Assembly (NCBI GenBank): GCA_028736075.1
Contig: CP117875.1
Coordinates: 1,054,001 to 1,118,000 of the forward strand
Reading direction: 5' to 3'
Origin: Chryseobacterium sp. KACC 21268
Lineage (GTDB): Bacteria; Bacteroidota; Bacteroidia; Flavobacteriales; Weeksellaceae
DNA length: 64,000 nt
Under the pieces are notes generated by a model. That model ran no database searches, was not told the DNA's origin, and saw nothing but the letters and a program-made list of their open reading frames with translations. Shown piece after piece: positions 1 through 6,650 of this stretch (positions are counted from its first letter, which is position 1; each line of letters opens with the position of its first letter). The position numbers were made by a program, and so were the translations under genes.

Positions 1-637
1 GAGGAAGGTCAATCAACAAGAAATCCAATTCGCCCCAATCCGCATCACGAATCATTTGATTCAACGCTTTCGAAGCCATTGGTCCTCTCCATACAACCGC
101 TTGATTAGCTCCTGAGAAATAACCGATTGATAGCATTTTCACGCCGTAATTCTCAATTGGTTTCATCAGGTTTCTGCCATTTACTTCCACAGAGATTGGT
201 TTTTGCCCTTCCGTATCAAGCATTGTCGGGACAGATGGCCCGTAGATATCCGCATCCAGCAGTCCAACTTTGAAACCCATTTTTGCCAACGTCACCGCAA
301 GGTTCGCCGCAACCGTAGATTTTCCAACGCCACCTTTTCCGGAAGCAATTGCGATTATATTTTGAATTCCAGCGATTTGCTTTCCTTTGATTTCGTTGGT
401 CACCGGCGTTGCAGGCAATTCCGGAGACGTGATTTTCAATTTAAGATTCACGTGCTCTCCAAATTCCGAAGCAAAAGCCTGCTTCATAGCCACTTCCAGT
501 TTCTTTTTCTCGTGCATTGCCGGAGAATGGGCCGTCATATCAATATAAATATCGTCTCCCATCACCTGAAAATTACTTACCAGGTCTTCCACTTCTATCT
601 CTTTCAGGAAATCCTGAACCTTTGATTTCGTCAGCAT
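1..637 (-). CDS. Mrp/NBP35-family P-loop ATPase (iron-sulfur carrier), 3' part outside the window
   Basis: ATG at 635-637 on the minus strand opens a frame that runs off the left edge (212 codons visible). An N-terminal segment of about 80 residues fits the DUF59/FeS-assembly domain. The deviant Walker A motif GKGGVGKST lies at residues 100-108, followed by LLDADIYGPS about 20 residues later; this pairing is diagnostic of Mrp/ApbC/NBP35 proteins. The family binds and transfers Fe-S clusters to apoproteins in the cytosol. The C-terminal CxxC motif would lie outside the window and cannot be checked. The domain order is the usual one for Bacteroidota Mrp proteins. Family assignment is firm; the specific target proteins are unknown. 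Confidence 0.95.
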   Translation of the reverse strand, partial: MLTKSKVQDFLKEIEVEDLVSNFQVMGDDIYIDMTAHSPAMHEKKKLEVAMKQAFASEFGEHVNLKLKITSPELPATPVTNEIKGKQIAGIQNIIAIASGKGGVGKSTVAANLAVTLAKMGFKVGLLDADIYGPSVPTMLDTEGQKPISVEVNGRNLMKPIENYGVKMLSIGYFSGANQAVVWRGPMASKALNQMIRDADWGELDFLLIDLP

Positions 638-791
638 AAAAATTTGATTCTTAATCCTGCAAATTTACGGATTTTAAAATTAATTTAGAATCAATACGAT
701 TTGTGATTTTGTCTATGTTGATGATTTTTGGCAGGCGAGTTGGGTCGGAGAGTAGGAGTGTTTTAGTGTTCGAGAGATAAGCGTAACGTAA

Positions 792-840
792 AAACTCATC
801 AACTCTCAAACTCTCAAACTCTCCCACACTCCAACTCATC
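792..840. repeat. Short tandem word repeat (about 8 bp)
   Basis: Three near-perfect copies of ACTCTCAA lie end to end, and the block is bounded on both sides by AACTCATC. It belongs to a class of short 7-8 bp tandem words found in several spacers of this window. No gene is visible here: the open frame across the spacer 638-1177 is composed of repeats. Confidence 0.7.
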
Positions 841-927
841 AGTAGCCGGGAACCTGCTTTCCGTTGCAATTCCTCGCGCCTTACTTTTTCCATCGCGTGC
901 TGTGGGATTTCCACTGCAATCAGGGCT
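841..927 (-). repeat. Dispersed intergenic element family 1, copy A (diverged)
   Basis: Read on the minus strand this copy starts with GCCCTGATTGCAGTGGAAAT and ends with an AACGGAAAGCAGG segment. These match the ends of copies B, C and D (left end GCCC..TTGAGTGGA, right end AACGGAAGGCGGATAAA). The centre is unrelated to the other copies. It is the most diverged of the four copies. Confidence 0.6.
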
Positions 928-971
928 AGGGATTTTGTCTTCGAATCACATTTTGTCAATGAAAATATAAT

Positions 972-1052
972 TTTGTAATTCTGGAAGAATCTCAACAGTT
1001 TAGGTTGACTTCGTCGAACCACTTCGTTAGGTTTTCTCCGGATAAACATTTT
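972..1052. repeat. Dispersed hairpin element family 2, diverged copy
   Basis: TTTTGTAATTCTGGAAGAAT at the left and GGTTTTCTCCGGATAAACAT at the right are weak inverted counterparts. The middle, GACTTCGTCGAACCACTTCG, is shared almost exactly with the copy at 6544-6624. The inverted symmetry suggests a folded RNA or a remnant of a mobile repeat. The small open frame across it is a repeat shadow. Confidence 0.6.
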
Positions 1053-1086
1053 GTTACGGATAACCTTTTGATAGATTTAATTTAGA

Positions 1087-1170
1087 GAGCCACGAAGTGG
1101 CTCAATATTAATAGCATCGGGTGAAGCCCGATGTGAATTAGACAACACGATTAAAAAGCCCTGAAGGGGC
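1087..1170. repeat. REP-like cluster of three GAA-loop hairpins
   Basis: Three small hairpins follow one another: GAGCCAC-GAA-GTGGCTC (1087-1103), CATCGGG-TGAAG-CCCGATG (1115-1133), and GCCC-TGAAG-GGGC (1158-1170). Each stem is perfect and each loop contains GAA. It lies 8 bases beyond the stop codon of the leftward hydrolase gene, so it may also serve as its 3' structure, though no T-run follows. The composition resembles intergenic palindromes common in Bacteroidota. Confidence 0.7.
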
Positions 1171-1177
1171 GAAATGT

Positions 1178-2629
1178 TTAATCAACCTTCAAAGTCAAAT
1201 TATTATCATTCGCATTCCCATTGGTATTGAGTGCGCTGTAAGGCGTAGAGAGCCAGCCGTTTTTGTTCATCACAAATCGGAACTCATACGTTTTCCCTTT
1301 CTCGAATTGAGATTTCGGCAACGCCAACTCAAATGTATTGTTGTCCTTTAAAACCATTTGATAAACCGTATTCCCAGGATTCCAATCATTGAATGAACCA
1401 GCAACAGCCATCTTCGTTATCGCTTTGGCGTTTAAATCCTTAGGAATTTTGTAAGTAAAAATCACTTTGTCATTCTCAATTCGATAACCATAGATTTCCT
1501 TTTTGACATCAGGCTTTTTTATGATATCTGAAGAAACGGATTCTTCTCTTGACCAATACGGATTAGCTAATTGTTTATCAATCAATCCCGCAATATGATT
1601 AACGATAAAATATAACGGAGGAAAAGAATTGTATTTGTAACCATTTGACATAAAGATAATAGACAAATCATTCTCCGGAAATAGACTGTAAGCACTCACA
1701 TTCCCACCAGAAAAACCATAAGAAGTAACGTCGCCAGTTTTGGTAATTTCCCAGCCGTGTGCAAAAACATCTTGCTTGTTGGTGTAATCAAACGGTTGCC
1801 ACATCAGCTTTTTAGTCTCGTTCTTCAGGAATTTGTTTTTATCCAGATGAATGCTCCATTGCAGAAAATCAGGAAGCGAAATCGCCAATCCGTTGCCAGG
1901 ATGTGACCTCAAACCGCCAACGTGAGTCGATTTTTTGTACTGTTTTAGCGAGTCGTTAAAAACATATTTTTGAACGCGATTCGGGATTTCCTCGAGAGAA
2001 TTGGAGGAGAATATCACTTTGTTTTTGGCATCAGAAAATTGATTTTTCAAGACATAATCTTCAAACTTTTGTCCGCTTATCTTTTCGATAATCATTGCCA
2101 AAAGCATATAATTCGTCTGGTTGTAACTGAATTGATTTCCAGTTTCAAATTCCATTTTTTCCTTTGCCAATCTTGCAAAAACTTCAGCGTTGGAAGCATC
2201 GGAAGAAATATCCTCATATCGGGCAAAATCCGGAATTCCAGATGAATGCGACAACAGATTCTTGACTTTCACATCTTGCCATTCTTTCGGAAGATGGTCA
2301 ACATACTTCGAAATTTTATCTTCAAGCGAAAGTTGTCCTTTTTCAATCAATCGGAAAACAGCAACATTCGTAATCAGTTTCGTTGTAGAATAAACCCTGA
2401 AAAGCGAATTCGAATCCACTTTTTTATCAGACTCCAAGTTTTCTCTCCCATAATATTTTTGAAAAATAATTTTATCATTCTTCACAACACCAACTGCCAA
2501 ACCTGGAATCTCGTAAGTTTTCATCACTTCGGTCAGGTAATTGTCGATTGATTTTGTTTGCTCTGCATTTTGGCAAAATCCTAAAAATGAAAGATTTAAA
2601 AAGAATAGGATTAAGAAGGCTTGTTTCAT
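1178..2629 (-). CDS. Secreted serine hydrolase (class C beta-lactamase fold) with C-terminal AMPK/CBM48-like domain
   Basis: 483 residues with a signal peptide (about 1-19, cut after GFCQ or nearby). The beta-lactamase/D-alanyl-D-alanine carboxypeptidase domain covers about 25-350. The catalytic Ser-x-x-Lys is STTK at 81-84, inside FRVYSTTKL. The second motif is Tyr169-Asn170-Gln171, inside FSYNQTNYMLL, where class C enzymes usually have Tyr-x-Asn. A GFSGG stretch stands where the third motif (HxG/KTG) is expected. Residues about 380-483 contain AVAGSFNDWNP, the signature of the glycogen-binding AMPK/CBM48 beta sandwich. It probably acts in the periplasm as an esterase or peptidase on an unknown substrate rather than as an antibiotic-resistance enzyme. 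No operon partner is evident. Confidence 0.88.
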   Translation of the reverse strand: MKQAFLILFFLNLSFLGFCQNAEQTKSIDNYLTEVMKTYEIPGLAVGVVKNDKIIFQKYYGRENLESDKKVDSNSLFRVYSTTKLITNVAVFRLIEKGQLSLEDKISKYVDHLPKEWQDVKVKNLLSHSSGIPDFARYEDISSDASNAEVFARLAKEKMEFETGNQFSYNQTNYMLLAMIIEKISGQKFEDYVLKNQFSDAKNKVIFSSNSLEEIPNRVQKYVFNDSLKQYKKSTHVGGLRSHPGNGLAISLPDFLQWSIHLDKNKFLKNETKKLMWQPFDYTNKQDVFAHGWEITKTGDVTSYGFSGGNVSAYSLFPENDLSIIFMSNGYKYNSFPPLYFIVNHIAGLIDKQLANPYWSREESVSSDIIKKPDVKKEIYGYRIENDKVIFTYKIPKDLNAKAITKMAVAGSFNDWNPGNTVYQMVLKDNNTFELALPKSQFEKGKTYEFRFVMNKNGWLSTPYSALNTNGNANDNNLTLKVD

Positions 2630-2693
2630 TGGTTATCGGTTTACGACATAAGACAATTCTGAGCTTTGATTTGTTACATCGTTTAAACACAAT

Positions 2694-2819
2694 TTTGTCA
2701 TTCTGAAAGAATCTAAACTGTTATTTATAGAAAGTCTTCGACTCCGCTCAGACTGACAATGCTGAATAAACCAGTTAATATTAAAGATGTCACACTGAGC
2801 GGAGTCGAAGTGTTTCTTC
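2694..2819. repeat. Inverted-repeat element (family 2 start plus CTTCGACTCCGCTCAG pair)
   Basis: It begins like the family 2 hairpins (TTTGTCATTCTGAAAGAATC). It also contains CTTCGACTCCGCTCAG and, about 55 bases on, its exact reverse complement CTGAGCGGAGTCGAAG, giving a perfect 16-bp inverted repeat. Single arms of the same word recur near 42948 and 43180. It fills the spacer between two leftward genes. Confidence 0.75.
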
Positions 2820-2820
2820 A

Positions 2821-3150
2821 TTACCTAAATGAATAACTTCCAAAGCTGAAAAATATAGATACAGTTGAAATGATTACTAAAATGATTGAAAGTCGCAAGC
2901 TTAAAATCTTTTCATTATTCCTAAAACCTACTCGAATTAAAATCAATGAGACGATTGAAAAAATAAGCAGATAATATTTAAATGAAAATTTGCTAAAAAC
3001 TACAGCGTCATAAAAAGCTTTTGTTTTGCCGTCAGAATTATTGTAATTGTCTAAAATATTATAATTGATAATGACTATACAAATTAGAACTATCAAGCTT
3101 AATAAACTTGACAAAAGTGAAAATTTGTTTCTATGTGAAGTTGGTGTCAT
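2821..3150 (-). CDS. Small three-helix membrane protein, function unknown
   Basis: About 109 residues starting at the ATG at 3148-3150 (MTPTSHRNKF). An alternative start 24 bases upstream lies inside the symporter gene. The A of this ATG is the last A of the preceding gene's TAA stop (TAATG), so translation is probably coupled to the symporter. Three hydrophobic helices are visible (about residues 13-32, 60-78 and 88-108) with short polar loops and no known motif. It could be an accessory subunit of the transporter or an unrelated small membrane protein. Confidence 0.65.
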   Translation of the reverse strand: MTPTSHRNKFSLLSSLLSLIVLICIVIINYNILDNYNNSDGKTKAFYDAVVFSKFSFKYYLLIFSIVSLILIRVGFRNNEKILSLRLSIILVIISTVSIFFSFGSYSFR

Positions 3151-4385
3151 TAACTCTCCAACTGCCCTTCCCACTTACTAACAGCAGACGTCGCCAACGC
3201 ATTACCCAAAACATTCGTCATACTTCTTCCCATATCGCAGAAGTGGTCGATTGGTAAAATCAACGCGATTCCTTCCACCGGAATATCAAACATTCCACAC
3301 GCAGCGACGATGATTACCAGACTCGCTCTTGGAACGCCGGCAATTCCTTTACTCGTCAACATCAAAACCAAAAGCATTATGATTTGTTGTCCAAGTGGCA
3401 TATCGATACCGTAAATCTGTGCAATGAAAATCGAGGCAAAGGTCATATACATCATACTTCCGTCCAGATTGAAGGAATATCCCAATGGCAAAATGAACGA
3501 AACAATTCTGCTGTTGCAACCAAATCTCTCTAACTCTTCTACCAATTTCGGGAAAACGGCTTCGGAACTTGTGGTGGAAAATGCAATCAACAAAGGTTCT
3601 TTGATTCTTCTCAACAATTCGAAAAGTCTGTTGCCGAGAATCATATATCCGACTAATAAAAGCACCAGCCAAAGAATGCCGAGCGCAAAAAAGAAATCTC
3701 TCAAATAGATGGCGTAAACTTTGAAAATCTCAAAACCATTCGTCGCCACTACCGCAGAAATCGCTCCGAAAACACCTAACGGCGCCACCCACATAATGTA
3801 GCCTACCATTTTCAAAATAGCGTGGGCAATCACGTCCAGACCTTTGATAACAGGTTTCGTATATTCTTCACCCATCGCAGAAAGCGCAATCCCAAACATT
3901 ACGGAAAATACCACGATTTGAAGAACTTCATTGGTCGCAAACGCTTCGAACAAACTTTTCGGAATGATGTGCGTCACAAAGTCTTCCATAGAAAATCCTT
4001 TGCTGTTGCTCACAATGTCAGAAGCGGACGAAACATCCTGAATTGGGAGTTGCGTCACGTGGCCAGGCTCCAGCCAATTCACCAAAACCAAACCAATCGA
4101 CAAGGAAACCAAAGACGCCGTGATAAACCAAAGCATCGCCTTCGTCCCAACCCGTCCAACCATTTTGATGTCGCCCATTTTTGCGATTCCCACAACCAAG
4201 GTCGAAAAAACCAACGGCGCAATAATCATCTGAATCAATCGAATAAAAACCGTTCCCAGCAACTTGATATTCTTAGCGAATTCCTCTTTCGATTCGGGGT
4301 AACTGGTGTGGACAATTCCTCCTAAAATAACGCCCAAAACCAATCCGATGATAATTGCGATAAACAGTTTATTCTGACCTTTCAT
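3150..4385 (-). CDS. Dicarboxylate/amino acid:cation symporter (DAACS family, GltP/DctA-like)
   Basis: 411 residues, polytopic inner-membrane protein of the glutamate/aspartate and C4-dicarboxylate symporter family. Family hallmarks visible are: RLIQMIIAPLVFSTL in helix 2; the serine-rich hairpin STTSSEAVFPK at about residue 270; the NLDG motif in SFNLDGSMMYMT at about 310; and the C-terminal DRSMTN-like stretch, here GRSMTNVLGNALA. The substrate (glutamate, aspartate or C4 acids) cannot be decided by eye. Length is normal. It is followed by a translationally coupled small membrane protein, and both are transcribed leftward. Confidence 0.93.
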   Translation of the reverse strand: MKGQNKLFIAIIIGLVLGVILGGIVHTSYPESKEEFAKNIKLLGTVFIRLIQMIIAPLVFSTLVVGIAKMGDIKMVGRVGTKAMLWFITASLVSLSIGLVLVNWLEPGHVTQLPIQDVSSASDIVSNSKGFSMEDFVTHIIPKSLFEAFATNEVLQIVVFSVMFGIALSAMGEEYTKPVIKGLDVIAHAILKMVGYIMWVAPLGVFGAISAVVATNGFEIFKVYAIYLRDFFFALGILWLVLLLVGYMILGNRLFELLRRIKEPLLIAFSTTSSEAVFPKLVEELERFGCNSRIVSFILPLGYSFNLDGSMMYMTFASIFIAQIYGIDMPLGQQIIMLLVLMLTSKGIAGVPRASLVIIVAACGMFDIPVEGIALILPIDHFCDMGRSMTNVLGNALATSAVSKWEGQLES

Positions 4386-4727
4386 AATTTTTTATATAAT
4401 TTTTAAATATTTTGAGCACAAAGTTCACGGCGATTTAAATCTCTTTGAAGCGAAGCGACTTTGTGACCCTAAAGCAGTTTCAATTTCAAAAAATCCTTGT
4501 GCGATTTGTGTTCAAATCTCAGCACCGCAAGACTCAATGTAAATTGTAACTGAACAAAACTAATATTTTTGAGAGAATATCCACTTATTTTTTAAATTAA
4601 TATTAAGACAATCAGGAAATTCATCTGTTTCGCATCATCAAATATAAAATACGATTCACGCACAGTTCAAATTAGAAATCGTTCTTTGTATAAATCTGAT
4701 TCTTAATAAAATCGCATTAATCTACGA
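4386..4727. other. AT-rich divergent spacer, no gene seen
   Basis: 342 bases between divergent genes. It must hold the promoters of the symporter and the phosphoesterase, but no clean TTG-N19-TAnnTTTG pair was found. An 8-bp inverted repeat, CACAAAGT at 4417-4424 and ACTTTGTG at 4458-4465, brackets a segment containing GAAGCGAAGCGA. It looks like a decayed dispersed repeat. Confidence 0.5.
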
Positions 4728-5552
4728 ATGAAAAGAGATGTCGAAATTGTCATTATTTCTGATGTGCATCTTGGAACTTACGGTTGCAAGGCGAAGGAAT
4801 TGTTGCGCTATCTCAATTCCATCCGTCCGAAAAATTTGATTCTGAATGGCGACATCATTGATATTTGGCAGTTCAAGAAATCATATTTCCCGAAATCTCA
4901 TTTGAAAGTGGTCAAGAAATTAATCTCATTTGCAACCAAGGAATCGGAAGTTTTATACATCACAGGCAATCACGATGAAGCGTTCCGAAACTTCACAGAT
5001 TTTGAATTGGGAAAATTGAAGTTGTGCAACAAACACGTTTTGAAACTTGGCGACAAGAAAGCGTGGATTTTTCACGGCGATGTTTTTGATGCGTCGGTTC
5101 AGCATTCGAAATGGATTGCGAAATTGGGCGGACAAGGTTATGATTTGCTGATTGCGTTCAACAATCTCGTGAATTGGTTTCTGGAAAAAATGGGAAAAGA
5201 GAAATATTCATTCTCAAAAAAGATAAAGAATAATGTCAAAAAAGCCGTGAAATATATCGGCGATTTTGAACTTACTGCTTCGGAATTGGCGATTGAAAAT
5301 AACTTCGATTACGTGATTTGCGGACATATTCACCAACCTCAAATCCGAGAAGTGATTGGCAAAAAAGGAAAATGCACTTATCTCAATTCCGGCGATTGGG
5401 TAGAAAATCTCTCCGCTTTGGAATATCAAAATGGCGAATGGAAACTCTTTGTCTATGAAGATGAAAAACATACTTTGCTGGACGAAGAACCTGAAGAATT
5501 AAAAGAAATAAATAGTGAGGAACTGATGAAAATCGTGACTCAAATGATATAA
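4728..5552 (+). CDS. LpxH-like UDP-2,3-diacylglucosamine pyrophosphatase family metallophosphoesterase
   Basis: 274 residues, calcineurin-like fold. All metal-binding blocks are present: SDVHLG (Asp12, His14), NGDIID (Asp42), GNHDE (Asn81, His82), HGDVFD, and CGHIHQP near 220. LpxH removes UMP from UDP-2,3-diacylglucosamine in lipid A synthesis on the cytoplasmic face of the inner membrane. The protein is longer than E. coli LpxH (about 240 residues) and carries an extra acidic tail. It is followed 12 bases later by a glycosyltransferase gene, so the pair is probably co-transcribed. A paralogous role distinct from the main LpxH is possible, so no symbol is given. Confidence 0.85.
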   Translation: MKRDVEIVIISDVHLGTYGCKAKELLRYLNSIRPKNLILNGDIIDIWQFKKSYFPKSHLKVVKKLISFATKESEVLYITGNHDEAFRNFTDFELGKLKLCNKHVLKLGDKKAWIFHGDVFDASVQHSKWIAKLGGQGYDLLIAFNNLVNWFLEKMGKEKYSFSKKIKNNVKKAVKYIGDFELTASELAIENNFDYVICGHIHQPQIREVIGKKGKCTYLNSGDWVENLSALEYQNGEWKLFVYEDEKHTLLDEEPEELKEINSEELMKIVTQMI

Positions 5553-5564
5553 AAACACAAATCA

Positions 5565-6533
5565 ATGAAAGTATTATATGCCTTCCAAGGCACAGGAAAC
5601 GGACATCTCGCACGAGCTCAAGAAATCATTCCAATCCTCAAAAAACACGCGCTGGTAGACACTTTGATAAGCGGACATCAGACGCAACTGAAGTCTGATT
5701 TTGATATTGATTTCCGTTTCAAAGGGGTTTCTTTGCTTTATAACAAAACAGGCGGTTTGTCCTACAAAAAAACGTTTCTGGAAAACAATTTCTGCAAAGC
5801 GGCGAAGGTCATTAAAGATTTAGATTTGTCAGCTTACGATTTGATTATCAATGATTTTGAGCCTTTGACAGGTTGGGCGGCGAAATTGAAAAATCTGCCA
5901 ATTGTAGAACTCAGTCATCAGGCTTCTTTGACTTTTAAAGAAACACCGAAACCTGAGAAAAGAGATTGGTTGGGAAGTTTGATTCTCAATAATTATGTGC
6001 CTTGCAAAAAGAAAATCGGTTTTCATTTCGAGAATTACAATTCGCATATCAAAAAGCCGGTCATAAGACAAAAAATCCGAAATCTGAATCCAAACAATCA
6101 AGGTCATTATCTCGTTTATCTTCCCAGTTTTTCGGATGAAGTGATTACTAATTTCCTAACGAGAATTGATGTTCAATGGAAAGTTTTCTCAAAATATACC
6201 AAGCAAAATCAGAAGTTCAACAATGTGGAAATTTTTCCGATTGATGAAAAAAAATATCTGGAATTGTTCGAATCTTGCGAAGGAATTCTTTGTAACGCTG
6301 GTTTCGAAACGCCAGCTGAGGCTTTGTTTATGAACAAAAAACTATTCGTGATTCCCATCGAAAATCAATACGAGCAGGAATGTAACGCCTTTGCGCTGGA
6401 CAAAATGGGCGTTGCAAATGCGACCAAGTTGGACTCCACAAAAATCAGAAATTGGATTAATTCTGAAAACCTGATTGAGGTCGATTATCCAGATAATATC
6501 GAAAGTATTTTGACGAAGGAGGTTTTGTATTAG
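5565..6533 (+). CDS. Glycosyltransferase of the MJ1255 type (GT-B/MurG-like)
   Basis: 322 residues. The start MKVLYAFQGTGNGHLARAQE has the glycine-rich G-x-G-x-G-H-x-x-R loop of GT-B enzymes related to MurG and UDP-glucuronosyltransferases. The C-terminal half has GILCNAGFETPAEAL (about 240-255), which matches the nucleotide-sugar binding segment. The family is known in archaea and bacteria under MJ1255 without a settled acceptor. Its tight spacing after the LpxH-like gene suggests glycosylation of a lipid or LPS-related acceptor; that is inference. Confidence 0.8.
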   Translation: MKVLYAFQGTGNGHLARAQEIIPILKKHALVDTLISGHQTQLKSDFDIDFRFKGVSLLYNKTGGLSYKKTFLENNFCKAAKVIKDLDLSAYDLIINDFEPLTGWAAKLKNLPIVELSHQASLTFKETPKPEKRDWLGSLILNNYVPCKKKIGFHFENYNSHIKKPVIRQKIRNLNPNNQGHYLVYLPSFSDEVITNFLTRIDVQWKVFSKYTKQNQKFNNVEIFPIDEKKYLELFESCEGILCNAGFETPAEALFMNKKLFVIPIENQYEQECNAFALDKMGVANATKLDSTKIRNWINSENLIEVDYPDNIESILTKEVLY

Positions 6534-6543
6534 CCACTACGTT

Positions 6544-6624
6544 TGTCATTCCGTAGGAATCTAGATTTGGCTGTCGAGATTGACTACGTCGAACCACTTC
6601 GCTAGGTTTCCTACGGAATGAAAA
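6544..6624. repeat. Dispersed hairpin element family 2, best-preserved copy
   Basis: GTCATTCCGTAGGAATCTAG at the left end and GGTTTCCTACGGAATGAAAA at the right end are inverted arms: CATTCCGTAGGAA pairs with TTCCTACGGAATG over 13 bases. The loop contains GACTACGTCGAACCACTTCG, shared with the copy at 972-1052. It lies between convergent genes and could act as a two-way 3' structure. Confidence 0.8.
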
Positions 6625-6650
6625 TATTGTGTTTAAATTCAATCACCTTA

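Noticed and set aside
651-1049. 132-codon open frame on the minus strand
   Set aside because: It runs through three different repeat elements, and its start (FIRRKPNEVVRRSQ) recurs in another repeat at 6600. No gene-like composition.
1178-2629. Acquired beta-lactamase resistance gene
   Set aside because: The C-terminal CBM48-like domain, atypical second motif and chromosomal context point to a general serine hydrolase.
2633-2821. 62-codon open frame with SERSRR-like start
   Set aside because: It is a translation of the inverted repeat element at 2694-2819.
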